Below, one piece after another: positions 1 to 12,369 of a stretch of DNA of 64,000 nucleotides (the first letter of the stretch is position 1; every line of letters starts with the position of its first letter). The stretch comes from Girardinichthys multiradiatus (taxonomy: Eukaryota; Chordata; Actinopteri; Cyprinodontiformes; Goodeidae), in the NCBI RefSeq assembly GCF_021462225.1, contig NC_061800.1, forward strand, positions 16,724,749 to 16,788,748. The letters are read 5' to 3'. The notes below the pieces were generated by a model, which worked only from the letters and a program-made list of their open reading frames with translations, ran no database searches and was not told the origin of the DNA. Made by a program: the position numbers and the translations under genes.

Positions 1-210
1 AACTCACTCTTTAAAGCACTGTGAAGCTGCGGGAATGAGTGAGAAGAAAGCCGCGTCATTACCAGTGATAAGAAGCTGATTCTGAACAAAAGTTGAACGC
101 GTTGTAGCGCATATTTAGTCAATGACCTGTACACACAACAGTATATATTTGATCACTTATTTTTTGACATTTTAGGGGAAGCTGAGCTTCCGTATATATA
201 AATAAATATA
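1..210. other. Left-edge flank without recognised feature
   Basis: Unique-looking AT-rich sequence before the first transposon. No gene, repeat or RNA was recognised. Confidence 0.5.
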
Positions 211-212
211 TA

Positions 213-1482
213 CAGGGGTTAGACAATGAAACTGAAACACCTGTCATTTTAGTGTGGGAGGTTTCATGGCTAAATTGGACCAGCCTGGTAGCCAGTCTTC
301 ATTGATTGCACATTGCACCTGTAAGAGCAGAGTGTGAAAGTTCAATTAGCAGGGTAAGAGCACAGTTTTGCTCAAAATATTAAAATGCACACCACATTAT
401 GGGTGACATACCAGAGTTCAAAAGAGGACAAATTGTTGGTGCACGTCTTGCTGGCGCATCTGTGACCAAGACAGCAAGTTATTGTGATGTATCAAGAGCC
501 ACGGTATCCAGGGTAATGTCAGCATACCACCAAGAAGGACGAACCACATCCAACAGGATTAACTGTGGACGCAAGAGGAAGCTGTCTGAAAGGGATGTTC
601 GGATGCTAACCTGGATTGTATCCAAAAAACATAAAACCACGGCTGCCCAAATCACGGCAGAATTAAATGTGCACCTCAACTCTCCTGTTTCCACCAGAAC
701 TGTCCGTCGGGAGCTCCACAGGGTCAATATACACGGCCGGGCTGCTATAGCCAAACCTTTGGTCACTCATGCCAATGCCAAACATCGGTTTCAATGGTGC
801 AAGGAGCGCAAATCTTGGGCTGTGGGAAATGTGAAACATGTATTGTTCTCTGATGAGTCCATCTTTACTGTTTTCCCCACATCCGGGAGAGTTACGGTGT
901 GGAGAAGCCCCAAAGAAGCGTACCACCCAGACTGTTGCATGCCCAGAGTGAAGCATGGGGGTGGATCAGTGATGGTTTGGGCTGCCATATCATGGCATTC
1001 CCTTGGCCCAATACTTGTGCTAGATGGGGGCGTCACTGCCAAGGACTACCGAACCATTCTTGAGGACCATGTGCATCCAATGGTTCAAACATTGTATCTT
1101 GAAGGCGGTGCCGTGTATCAGGATGACAATGCACCAATACACACAGCAAGACTGGTGAAAGATTGGTTTGATGAACATGAAAGTGAAGTTGAACATCTCC
1201 CATGGCCTGCACAGTCACCAGATCTAAATATTACTGAGCCACTTTGGGGTGTTTTGGAGGAGTGAGTCAGGAAACGTTTTCCTCCACCAGTATCACGTAG
1301 TGACCTGGCCACTATCTTGCAAGAAGAATGGCTTAAAATCCCTCGGACCACTATGCAGGACTTGTATATGTCATTCCTAAGATGAATTGACGCTGTATTG
1401 GCCGCAAAAGGAGGCCCTACACCATACTAATAAATTATTGTGGTCTAAAACCAGGTGTTTCAGTTTCATCGTCCGACCCCTG
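213..1482 (+). mobile_element. Tc1-like DNA transposon, decayed, with TIRs and TA duplication
   Basis: The element is bounded by about 30-bp inverted repeats: the left starts CAGGGGTTAGACAATG and the right ends in its complement with two differences in the outer 20 bases. TA dinucleotides flank it (211-212 and 1483-1484), the Tc1/mariner target duplication. One transposase frame lies inside. Both termini survive, so the element is complete in length although its transposase has stop codons. Confidence 0.92.
399..1430 (+). pseudogene. Tc1-like transposase with two in-frame TGA codons
   Basis: A single frame of 343 codons runs from the ATG at 399 to TAA at 1428. It is interrupted by TGA at 1263 and by a second TGA near 1382, both at positions where the family has arginine, so both look like CGA-to-TGA (CpG) decay. 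The N-terminal paired-like DNA-binding part (about 1-110) includes GRKRKL. The catalytic core shows Asp152 (FSDESIF), Asp243 (QDDNAPIH) and Glu280 (LNITEPLW). By my count 36 residues separate the second Asp from the Glu, against 34 in classical Tc1. The product would catalyse cut-and-paste transposition into TA sites. In its present form it would stop after residue 288. Confidence 0.9.
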
Positions 1483-1524
1483 TATATATACATATATATT
1501 ATGTATACATATATATATATATTT
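1482..1524. repeat. AT-rich simple repeat
   Basis: Alternating TA/CATA runs directly follow the transposon end; they probably expanded around the TA target. Confidence 0.7.
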
Positions 1525-1581
1525 TCTTTTTTTTTTGCAACACTATATCTGACGTTGTGAGGGTTTGTCATAAATAGGAAT

Positions 1582-2847
1582 TTGTTTTTTGTGCTCAATG
1601 TTCTTTCAGAAGAGTTTTCAGAAGAGTTTCAGTCAGGTTTCAGAGCTCATCATAGCACTGAAACAGCTCTGCTGAAAGTTACTAATGATATTCTTATGGC
1701 CTCAGATAATGGACTTGTGTCTATACTGGTTCTGTTAGATCTCAGTGCTGCATTTGATACAGTCAATCACAATATTCTCTTAGAAAGGCTGGAATATGCT
1801 GTAGGGATCAGGGGAACAGCGCTAGGCTGGTTTAAATCTTATTTGTCTGACAGATTCCAGTTTGTTCATGTAAATGATAAGTCATCTTTAAACTCTAGGG
1901 TTTGTTGTGGAGTACCACAGGGTTCAGTACTTGGGCCAATTCTCTTTACTATATATATGCTTCCAATTGGTTAAATTATCAGGCAGCATGGGATAAATTT
2001 TCACTGTTACGCTGATGATACTCAGCTTTACTTATCCATAAATCCTGATGAGCCCAACCAGTTTGACAGACTACAAGCATGTCTAGAAGATATAAAAACT
2101 TGGATGACTTTAAATTTTTTGCTTCTAAATTCAGACAAGACAGAAGTTGGCGTCTTTGGACCGGAGTCTTTAAAAAAGAAACTGCTTAGTCAATCACTTA
2201 ACCTGGATGGCATTAAATTGACTTCCGGTAATAAAGTAAAAAACCTTGGTGTTATTTTTGACCAGGACATGTCATTTAAATCCCATATTAAACAGGCTTC
2301 TAGGATTTCCTTCTTTCACCTCCAGAACATTGCCAAAATTAGAAATATTCTATCCAGGAGTGACGCTGAAAAACTAGTCCATGCATTTGTCAATTCAAGA
2401 CTGGACTATTGTAATTCTTTACTATCAGGATGTCCACAAAATGCAGTTAAAAGCCTTCAGCTGATTCAAAATGCTGCAGCAAGAGTTCTGATGAAAATTA
2501 AAAAAAGAGATCATATTTCTCCTATTTTAGCTTCCCTTCATTGGTTCCCTGTTAAATCCAGAATAGAATTTAAAATTCTCCTCCTCACATATAAAGCCCT
2601 TAATGATCTAGCTCCATCCTACATCAGAGATCTGATTGTTCCATATGTTCCTAACAGGGGACTTCGTTCTCAGACTGCAGATTTACTGATGTTTCCTAGA
2701 GTCTCTAGAAGTAGAATGGGAGGCAGATCCTTTAGTTATCAGGATCCTCTCCTGTGGAACCAGCTCCCAGCTTTAGTCCGTGAGGCAGACACCCTGTCTA
2801 CTTTTAAGGCTAGGCTTAAAACTTTCCTTTTTGATAAAGCTTATAGT
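1582..2847 (+). pseudogene. L2-type LINE reverse transcriptase fragment
   Basis: The frame carries the RT motifs in order: [27 protein letters not shown] (motif A), [13 protein letters not shown] (motif B), CYADDTQLYLS (catalytic YADD), SDKTEVGVFGP, NLGVIFDQDMSF, and the C-terminal RLDYCNSLLSG and LLLTYKALN stretches. The only defect I see in this stretch is a TAA at 1972-1974, where relatives have Asn; the same frame continues for more than 800 bp beyond it. Reverse transcriptase would copy LINE RNA at a nicked target. The frame then runs into the Rex3 insertion after DKAYS. Confidence 0.88.
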
Positions 2848-3831
2848 ACTAGGGTCCCTGTACGAGCGGAGCAGGAGTTTGGTCCGCATTGCCGGCACTA
2901 AGTCGGACCTGTTCCCAGTGCATGTTGGACTACGGCAGGGCTGCCCTTTGTCACCGGTCCTGTTCATAACTTTTATGGACAGGATTTCTAGACGCAGCCA
3001 AGGGCCGGAGGGGGTCGGGTTTGGGGACCAGTGGATTTTGTCTCTTCTTTTTGCAGATGACGTGGTCCTGCTGGCCCCCTCTAGCCAAGACCTACAGCAT
3101 GCGCTGTGGCAGTTCGCAGCCGAGTGGCTGGGATGAGGATCAGCTCCTCCAAGTCCGAGGCCATGGTAGTTGACCGGAAAAGGGTGGCTTGTCCTCTTCA
3201 GGTTGGAGGGGAGTTCCTGCCTCAAGTGGAGGAGTTTAAGTATCTCGGGGTCTCGTTCACGAGTGAGGGAAGAATGGAGCGAGAGATCGACAGACGGATC
3301 GGTGCGGCCGCCACAGTAATGGGGGCGCTGTGCCGGTCCGTTGTGGTGAAGAGAGAGCTGAGCCGAAAAGCAAAGCTCTCAATTTACTGGTCGGTCTACG
3401 TTCCTACCCTCACCTATGGCCATGAACTTTGGGTCATGACTGAAAGAACGAGATCCCGGATACAAGCGGCTGAAATGAGCTTCCTCCGTAGGGTGGCCGG
3501 GCACTCCCTTAGAGATAGGGTGAGGAGCTCGGCCATCCAGGAGGGGCTCGGAGTAGAGCCGCTGCTCCTCCACATCGAGAAGAGCCAGTTGAGGTGGCTC
3601 AGGCATCTATACCGGATGCCTCCTGGACGCCTTCCTCAGGAGGTGTTCCAGGCACGTCCCACCGGGCGGAGGCCCAGGGGATGGCCCAGGACACGCTGGA
3701 GGGACTATGTCTCTCGGCTGGCCTGGGAACGCCTTGGGCTCCCCCTGGAGGAGCTGGAGGAGGTGTCTGGAGAGAGGGACGTCTGGGCGTCTCTGTTGAG
3801 TCTGCTGCCCCTGCGACCCGGTCCCGGATAA
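2848..3831 (+). pseudogene. Rex3/RTE reverse transcriptase C-terminal part, frameshifted
   Basis: One frame gives VGLRQGCPLSPVLF (RT motif B) and SLLFADDVVLLAPS (FADD catalytic motif), ending at a stop after AEWLG. A second frame continues with MRISSSKSEAMVV, EEFKYLGVSF, YGHELWVMTERTRSRIQ, RRVAGHSLRDRVRS, QLRWLRHLYRMPPGR, and ends RPGPG-stop. A small deletion around 3120-3135 therefore broke the frame. Because the 5' half is absent, the copy was dead on arrival. Rex3 is widespread in teleosts. Confidence 0.85.
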
Positions 3832-3858
3832 GCGGAAGACGACGAGTAAGAGTACGAG
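2848..3858 (+). mobile_element. Rex3-type RTE LINE, 5'-truncated, nested in the L2 copy
   Basis: This segment interrupts the L2 coding end and is flanked by the 13-base direct repeat TAAAGCTTATAGT (2835-2847 and 3859-3871), a target-site duplication. It starts inside the RT domain and ends in short GAGTA-like repeats, typical of RTE tails. It is clearly more GC-rich than the host LINE. It must be younger than the L2 copy. Confidence 0.88.
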
Positions 3859-3871
3859 TAAAGCTTATAGT

Positions 3872-4817
3872 TAGAGTGGCTTAGGTTATCCTGAGCTATC
3901 TTTGTAGTTATGCTGCTATAGGCTTAGGCTGCTGGAGGACATAATGACCACTTTCACCCTCTTTGCTACATTCTCACACTACTCTCCAATTTTGCATTCT
4001 TTGCTGTTATTTCAGCTTTTAACTTTATGTTCTGTCTCTTTTCTCTTCCTAGAAGCTACACCTGGCCTGACTCTGTGTCTACCTAGGACACCTTTCTGGG
4101 GGGGCGGGCATTGTCCAAGCTTCTGCTGGGAACAACTTAATGCTCACCCTCTACCAATGATCCACATGGCCCTGTCTTTTAGTGTTTAACCCTTTCTCTC
4201 TCCTAGACATGGCAATTGACTGAGCTTTTACTGTGACTAACTGTATGTGCTCTCTTTCAGACTCTATCCTTGAAAACTGGCTCAGAGTTTATCTGTTCTT
4301 TCTTTCTAGAAGAAACGCCTGAAGGAGCTACATCCATTAACATTTACTTTTCCTTCCCATAGAAAGTACTCCTGGATCAGTGCTTCTGTGTTCTTTTTGT
4401 GTCTCTGCTCTGTTCTCTCAAACCCCCAGTCGGTCGTGGCAGATGGCCGTTCACACTGAGCCTGGTTCTGATTGGAGGTTTCTTCCTGTTAAAAGGGAGT
4501 ATTTCCTCTCCACAGTCGCTACATGCATGCTCAGTATGAGGGATTGCTGCAAAGTCAACGCCAGTGACTGTCCACTGTCTCTACGTGCTCATCCAGGAGG
4601 AGTGAATGCTGCAAGTCACTGACTGGATGCAATCTGCTGGGTTTTCTTAGACAGAAAAACTTTGTATCCAATTTGAATAAATAACTAAATCTGACTGCAC
4701 AGTTCAATTGTTAGGATTAATTGGAATGTATGTACCTGACTTTTGTGAAGTGCCTTGAGACGACATGTGTTGTGAATTGGCGCTATATAAATAAACTGAA
4801 TTGAATTAAATTGAATC
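3872..4817 (+). mobile_element. L2-type LINE 3' untranslated region and tail
   Basis: It includes the conserved blocks seen in the other two copies in this window: the GGCTGCTGGAGGAC block, the AGTCGGTCGTGGCAGATGG block, and the terminal GCCTTGAGACGACATG and TGGCGCTATATAAATAAA blocks followed by TTGAA repeats. Small open frames here (for example 4380-4622) recur in the other copies and are repeat-derived, not genes. Confidence 0.88.
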
Positions 4818-6159
4818 TGAATGCACTGCATGTACAAACGTTCGCCCACCTTTCACCGCCGCTGAAAATTCCTTCCTAACCATGAAGCATTGACAGCACG
4901 TGTCTCTCTGTCCACCACACATCCAAAATGTCAAAACTGAGACACACTGTGATATGTCAAAAATACTACATGCCAGTCTTTGCTATCCTCCTTGTCTATG
5001 TGTCATCTAAACACGTCAAACAGTGCTTAAAAAAATCAACAAGAGGTCGGACTGGAGATTTGTCTGTAGTCGCTGGAGTTCTGGCCTCTGTCTCTTTAGA
5101 GGCGAGATGAAAGATTCAAAGAGATGAGATGATAGACACGTCTGATGGAAGAGAGGCAGTGATTTGGCCCATCAAAGCCTTCCTTCAGCCAACAAACACA
5201 GCCTGCGGCGCATGCAGGATCAGTCCCAACACCAAACGTGTTCGTGCCCCTCTCCTGAATGGGAGACCCTGGTTTTTTCGAAGCCAGCTGCACTGATAGA
5301 TTCTGGGGAATAGGTTCTGTGTGTGCTTGTCATAAAAAGATTTTGACACATACACACTCACACACACAAGTACAAACCACAGAAATTTGGGGCCCAGTAT
5401 GCTTTCTTTATAATCAAATCACACACTGACCTCTATACACATAAACACAAGGTTTTTTCATCTCACCTCACCTTTTCTGATTCTAATCTCTGACATCTGT
5501 TCCCCATTTATTCTCTGTTTTTCTACCTCATCTTTTTTATCTCTCATGTCCACTATTTGCCCCTCAGTCTCTTCGCTGTCTGTGTCAGATCTTTAGTTCT
5601 CTTAATTAATTCTAATGAAACCATTTATCAAGGACTGCTCTTCCCCTCTATGCCACAACATAAATCACTTTCTGCTCACGATCCTATTCCTCTTCCTGCT
5701 TCTCTTTTTGCTCGCTGCACTGTGAGCCGAAAAGTCTCCCTCTCTGTCTCTTCATCTCTCTAAGCCAGGCCTTAATTGTGTGATTGAGAAAGTGTAGCAT
5801 CACTCCATTAAGGGCTGTCTGCCTCCGATGGCCACCCTCGGGCTGACACCAGAGGGACCCCTTATAGCCTGCTGTGGAGTGACATGCACACATGCACACA
5901 AAGCGCTCAAAACTGACACTTATTGTAAATGGGGCTCAATGGTCTCTGCAGACATAGTGAACTTGTCTGTAGTATACTTTTTATCCCCTGCCAAGCGGGA
6001 ACTCGATCCATCTTCACATTTACAAAATTAATTTTTCTTACGAGCTGTGGCTGACCAGTGCTACCCAGACTGAGATTTATTAGCTCCTATGACCGTTACT
6101 TAAAATGGACAAGAGTGAAATATCTAACTAAAATTAAACTGGCTGCTGCTTTATTATAT
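4818..6159. other. Unassigned intergenic sequence
   Basis: No gene or named repeat recognised. It contains a short CA-rich tract near 5343-5370. A GC-richer stretch at about 5760-5890 could be regulatory but shows no diagnostic motif. Confidence 0.4.
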
Positions 6160-7376
6160 TTACTGTGACCTGCAAAAGTATTCACTTTTTCACCTTTTTG
6201 TCACTTTACAATTACAAACCTTTATTTATTGTATTGGGATTTAATGTGATGGGGCATCACCAAGTAGCACATGATTGTTAAGTGGAATAAAAAGGATACG
6301 TGATTTTTTAAATTTTAATGAAAAAAATCTATATGATTCCTTGTAGAATCTCCCACAGCTATGAATCTTTTGGGGAATGCCTCTAGCACTCTCAGCTTTG
6401 CAGATATATAAACATGGACATTTTTGGCCATTCTTTGCAAAAACAAAAACGTTTGTGTCACAGATCCACAGTTGGAATTAGGTCAGGACTTTGACTGGGT
6501 CATTTGAAAAACGTGCTATGCATTGATCGAAACATTGCACTCTAGCTTTGGCTGCATTTCTATGGTTGTTGTTATACTGGAAGGTGAACCTTCATTTCAG
6601 TCTCAAATCATTTGTTTTCTGCCAGGATTGCCCTGTATTTAGCTCCATCCATCTTCCCATCTACTCTGACAAGCTTCCCTTTCCCTGGTGAAGAAAAACT
6701 TCCAGGCAGCATGATGGTGCTACCAGCATGTTTTTGATTTTGGATAATGGATTGAACAGTGCTCCATGAGATCTCCAAAGCAGAATATTGTTGTATAACA
6801 TAACCCTATTATGGTTGTCCTGTCAAGAGTTTCTCCCACCTGAGCTGCACATTTCTGCAGCTCCTCCAGAGTTATGAGGCTCTTGCCTACTTCTCTAGTT
6901 AATACTATGCTTGCCCCGCCCTTCAGTTAGGTTAGATGGCCATGTCTTTATAGGATTGTAGCTCTTCCATTGTTTTTCCATTTTCGGAGCTTGGGATGTT
7001 TTATTTTATCGACCATAGCGTTATGAGATGTCTGCTGTGTTGCTTGGTCTTTATGATGCTTTTGTTTCGCTAATGTTCTCTAACAAACTGGAGGCCTTCA
7101 CACAACAGCTTGATGTCTGCTGAGATGAAATTAGACACAGGTTTACTCTAAAGGCAGTAATTTAGGACTATGAAAGTGAAAGGGGTTGAAAACAAATGCA
7201 CAGTAGACTTTTCAGATTTTTATTTGCAAAAAATCATTCTCATTTCCCTTCACAATTATGAACTACATTGCGTTGGTCTATTAGATGAAATCCCAATAAA
7301 ATACATTGAGGTTTGTGGTTGTAGAGTGACAAACCATGAAAAACCTTAAGTAGTATTAATTTGCAAAGATACTGTG
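6160..7376 (-). mobile_element. Decayed Tc1-like transposon remnant
   Basis: Both ends show degenerate Tc1 termini: TGCAAAAGTATTCAC near 6173 and its diverged complement near 7358-7372. Adjacent blocks such as TTTATTTATTGTATTGGGATT and CATTGCGTTGGTCTATTAG are typical of the family. Between them, on the minus strand, are traces of a transposase around 6600-6780 with many stops. No usable frame remains. Confidence 0.75.
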
Positions 7377-9779
7377 GTCTTCTTTTATGTTCCTAAGAAA
7401 AATTCGAAGGTGTAGGATTTAAACCACAATAACTTAATTTCCTTCTTGGCATTTGAGGTCACTGAGCTGTGTCCCCTCCAAAGAGGGTGATGCAAAGCTG
7501 ATGCAACAGGATTGTACGTGTAAAAACCCAGACATGTCTAAATAATGTATAAATGATACATCTTGTTAGCCTCAACTCACAGGTTCAGTTGCCATCTTGT
7601 GCGCAAAATGATCAATGTCCTCCTATTATCCTCATGCACTCTCTCCAGTTCCATTCCCAGTCCTCTGCCTCTCCCCGGGTCTTTCAAGTTGCCCTCTGGG
7701 AGCCAAACAAAACATGATTTTCTACTGCAAATAAGGAGCTAAAACACCATATGATCAGTCATGAATTATTTCTGTGTTATTGATTCGTAAAGAAATTGTT
7801 GCAGTTCCCCCTGGAGTTTGACCACGAGCATAACCGATGCTGTTTCTGTTGAATAAACGCATCCGTTTTGTACACAAATGGTTTCCGTTAATGAGTAGAT
7901 TTAGCAGAAAGTAGGCTTGTTATTAGAAGAGCAGTAAGTGAGCATATGTTTGATTTTCCAGCATTGTCTGTGGATTACTGTGGCTTCCATGCAAATCTGC
8001 ACCGAATTTAAGGGTATGCTGTCAATTTCATGCCTTCTCCTGCTCAAACTAGAGGCCTCAGTGCCCTGTGGGTAGATAGCAGTTAGTGAACACACATGGA
8101 AAAATAACAATCCAAAATGGAGAAGCAGCCTATTCCCAAAGCAGCCCAGTTAAGTGTGAGCTAATGTTCATCACACTGAGGTATTTTCATGTTGATTTTT
8201 TTCTCCCTTCTTTCCCTGAAAGCCTTATTTAGATGGCAGACAAGGGTTTTGAACACACAACAGCCTGCAGTCTCTGTGGACCATACAGCTCTGCAAAAAA
8301 AAAAGGACCCAAATGAAGGCAGCAAGCAATATAACAACCATGAGTTCCTCGCACCCGAAGACAAGCCACAGGACTATAATAAACACACATACACACACAA
8401 TCACCATCATTAACACGCCAGTAAGTTCAAATATCCTGTGTCCTCGTGGGAGAAGGTTGAATTTTTTTCTTACCAGGGGAAGAATCCAATTTTCTTCCTC
8501 CGCTCAGGTCCACATCTGTACGGCATCGCTGAATCACATTCAAGTAAACCACTTTATTACTTTTTTTTCTCATTTTGGTATTTGCGTGGTCCTAAAGAAA
8601 AAAACTTGATGATATTTGGAGATAAGCGCAGCTCTAAGAAAAGACTTTCATGCTCGTGGAAATTAAATTAGAATCTTGCATGTGCGGCATTTGCTATTTC
8701 AAAGTTGAATTTTTTTATAGCCTCTCTTATTTTTTCTCGGGGCAAAATATAACAATTGGACTGTCACATCTGTCTCCTATTAAGAATATACTGTATTTAA
8801 CTGTGGTTCAAAGAGATGTTTTAAAAAAAACTTTTTTAATCTCTTTGACTTTAACTTTCAAGTAAATTTAAGAATATAATTAGGAAGACAATAGATCGAA
8901 TGGAGACTTGTTTTTCAAAATCCCTTAATGTTAATTATCTGGAGGACTTTCAAAATTATTCCACTTATGAGTGGAAAACTTTTTGGAACCACTCCAAAAT
9001 TTTAAGATTTGCATTTAGGATAATTCATTCCTGAGATGAGGCATAACTCCTGCTGGGGGAACAGGTTGAAGCTGTGATGCCTGCTTCAGTGAGGACTTGT
9101 ACCCCCCCAAAAAAGGGCTGCCCCAACCCTCTCTGTGTTATACCTTCTCAAATGTAGAATCTGTCAGAGTTTAGGGATCCAAATCATCCCAAAGGCTGCC
9201 CACAGTTCTGATGTCTGGTTGTTACAATATTAAAACCCCTGCGCAGATGTGTAAATCTGATGTATGATCAGCTGGGGGCTACACAATCTATAATCATCAG
9301 TGAGTTCTTTACATTTTTTACCTGCTGCCCTCCACTCCACTTCCCTCCAACAGGCTCATTTCAGACTTTATAACGTTCCTAAGCTCTAACAGGCAGGAAG
9401 AAATAAGATTCATCATAACTTAAATTATGAAATTATAAAAAGAAATCAGCAAGACATAACACGAGGAAGGGGCTTGTTAAACTTTGGAAAGGAAACATAA
9501 AGCAACCTGTAGGTTAAAAATATGTTTAAGATTATTTCACATGAGTTGAATAAAAAAGAAAAATTTTTTTTTGGAAAGGTTAGTTCTCTTTAAATTAATC
9601 CTCACCTTCATTTCTTTTTAACAAGTGTGTTTCTTTTTTTAAATTTTACCTTCAAAAATTATAAAAAAACCAATTTATGAACTATAAAATAATGAATAAA
9701 TGTAAAATGATAACGATAATAAAAGTAATAATAAAAGTTATTACTATTATTGTGGCAATGAAAATGTTAATGAGTAATT
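7377..9779. other. shox upstream intergenic DNA, no gene recognised
   Basis: AT-rich, apparently unique sequence. Small open frames (7901-8110 minus, 8189-8671 plus) have no recognisable domain. Mixed-composition stretches around 7950-8100 and 8190-8290 could be conserved regulatory DNA. Confidence 0.35.
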
Positions 9780-10290
9780 TAATCAAACACCACGCTGAGG
9801 CTCATGAAGCAGAAATGGCGGGGTGTTAGGATAGGAGCGGAATGAACAGTCAGGGGAACTCTGATTGAGGCCCCTTTAAGAGTTGTTTTGGTGGAGATGG
9901 GGAGGGGGGAGGGGGCCACTAAATTGTAGCGACAGCGCTGCTAGTGCGTAAGGAGCATCCCTCACGGATTTCTTTCTGATATTCCTCCAGGCTGCTCCTG
10001 ATTGGACAGCAAATCCCTCATGCATCTGAGACTGGAGTTTGTATTTGCAATAAATATTTAGAGAAACTGAGGAAGCTGTTTACTACAACACTTGGATAAG
10101 GAGCCAAAAGTATTGTAAGAAAAAAAAGAATAAAATGTATTGGTAAAATATTGAACAGATACAGGGGATGCGCGGTGCTGTGCCTTGTCTTCTTTTAATT
10201 GGACGCTGTATTTCATATTGAACAGGCAGGCGCAGGCTGCAGGCCTTCTGGCAACATGGTTTATTTTGTTATTCTGCAAGGTTTGTTTCA
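9780..10290. promoter_or_regulatory. Candidate regulatory block about 3.5 kb upstream of shox
   Basis: This block departs from its very AT-rich surroundings: a G-run (about 9899-9915), GACAGCGCTGCTAG, an inverted CCAAT motif (GATTGGACAG, about 9999), and CCTCATGCATCTGAG. No repeat family or coding pattern was seen. Calling it regulatory rests only on composition and position. Confidence 0.3.
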
Positions 10291-12369
10291 GTAAAGAACA
10301 TTAGATATACGTTTGTTGTTGGATGCACTACTGAAATGACAAATAAATACACTATAAAAAGGGACTTTGGTTGGTATATAATATTAGCCATTAAAAATGA
10401 CTTATATTTTAGTACAACACAGCGATTTGGGATGTAAATCCTAATTAAATATTTAGATTAGTATTTTACTGAAGATTTTGGTTCAGCATTATGAATAAAT
10501 TTTCAGCTTTAAGGTTAAGAGCTGTTATAAAAAAGAACATCAAGTTTGTATCCAGTTTAAGTTACTTTGGCAGCAGAACTAATGTCAAACTAACTAGTAA
10601 GCAGAGCTTCATAATCCTGAGGCGGTTTTTTCAAATTAATTTAAGTAATTTATTTAAGTGTCTTTTAGCAAAATATAATATATGCAAATTGTTACACTGA
10701 TGCTACTGCTTAAATGTTAACAGTTAGTTAAATCAGTGCACTGCAAAATCTAATTTTCAATATTAAAGTATAGGAGTTAAAATTATTATAATTTTAGTCA
10801 GGCATACTAGTTTGTACGTGCACTGTGAAATAGTGGGCACATTCTAACAACATTAGCTACTTTGTTTTGCTAAAAAAAAAAAAAAATTCCTAACTAATTA
10901 TATTTATTGGAATTTACCAGAAAGCTATGGTCCAGGCAACCACTAGCTATTCTTGTTTGTTTTATGAGATGTGTAGCTGAGAACAATAAGGCTGATATAC
11001 TTTCGGTTGCATCATAAATTTATATTTCAACTTAGAAAAAACTGAAAGAGGTTAAAAAGGAAAACATTTCTGTGTTGGAGCAAGAAATAAGTTTGTATCC
11101 AAACTAAGCTAATATAGCGACAATGCTAATGCTAGAAAGTGCAACTTGCTAGCAAGCTAAGCTTCTTAACCCTGGGGTAGTCGCTTCTAATCAACAGCAT
11201 ATTTTAATCATCAGGAAAAAACAAATTATGTTACCTTGTCAGAGTATATTTAAAAATTGAATTTCACTGGCATTTTATTCTCAATGACAAACCAGTTCCT
11301 TTTTTAATTTTCTTTTCGCCTTGGGGGGCAGCATGGTCTTGCTAATTAGATGTCACTGACCATATAGGGTTGAATATGAAGTTTACAAAAATGATTGGAA
11401 CTTGACTAATTGTTTTAAGTTTCTTTTAGCCGTTGAATTTACATTATGTCAACTCACAAATATTGATTAAATATCCCTGAATAAAATGTAAAGTAGAAAC
11501 AAGATAGCCTACATATTTGCTCATTAGCAGCCTCTGAATTTGGACATTTTGAGGGAAGTATATCTCATATTAATGCATAGTTACTGTCAAATCATGTGGC
11601 CAGCTGGGTACAATTAAGACACAATGTACCAACTGTACATGCAAAAAATTCTGCTGAAATCTTTGTTGTTGAAATCTACTTTATGTACTGCAAACATTTG
11701 TTTTTTTGCAGTTTTTTTATTTTGCGAGTATATAATTTTTTTTTCTACTTTCTGATTAAACTATATTTCCTAACTGAAATTATGACTAATTGCCAATTAC
11801 AGACGAACAATACAGATAATCATTTAAAAATTAAGCACTTTGTACCATTGACATTTCTAAATAATTTTAATGAATTGCTATATTTGTGATGTATGCTACT
11901 TGGCTTTACAACGTTAAATATGTATGCTTCAAATACCATAAGGTTGAGACATATATGTACTTCATATTTCTGAGGCCACATTCCAAACTCTTAGCCATTT
12001 ATGGATAATATTGATTGATTTTAGTTTAGTAAAGTACATGATCAAAGGAAGCACCATAAAAAGTATGTATTTAAAGTACTATGCTTTGTGTAGTCATGGA
12101 AAAAGCAAAAAAGTTCCTAAACTGTGTCTGCCCTTTGTAAATTGTTACACCAGTTTTATTGGTTAAATTCTAACAGCTGGTTTTATCAGTGCACTTTGAA
12201 AAGTATTAGAAGAAACAAACAAACAAACAAAAATACCTGCGTCTCTTTTCAAAACATTGGCGGGAAATCTCGCTCGCAATTTATCGGTAAAGCAATATAT
12301 AATGAGTTAGGAACAAAGAAAAACAAGGATCTACCTTTTACTTCATGTATTTTGTTTTAATCCCTATTT
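10291..12369. other. AT-rich upstream DNA, no feature recognised
   Basis: Long A/T runs and low-complexity stretches. The open frames at 10491-10700, 11596-11889 and 12124-12360 are AT-driven and resemble no known protein. Confidence 0.4.

Larger units (their letters stand above)
1600..4817 (+). mobile_element. L2-type (CR1 superfamily) LINE, 5'-truncated, split by a Rex3 insertion
   Basis: The first part (about 1600-2847) encodes reverse transcriptase; the second (3872-4817) is the 3' untranslated region ending in an AATTGAATT-type tail. The same 3' region recurs at 50729-51645 (direct) and 31655-32393 (inverted), which confirms a dispersed family. The coding frame stops at TAG immediately after DKAYS once the insert is set aside. 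Endonuclease and N-terminal parts are missing. The clade assignment is from recognition of the RT sequence. Confidence 0.85.
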
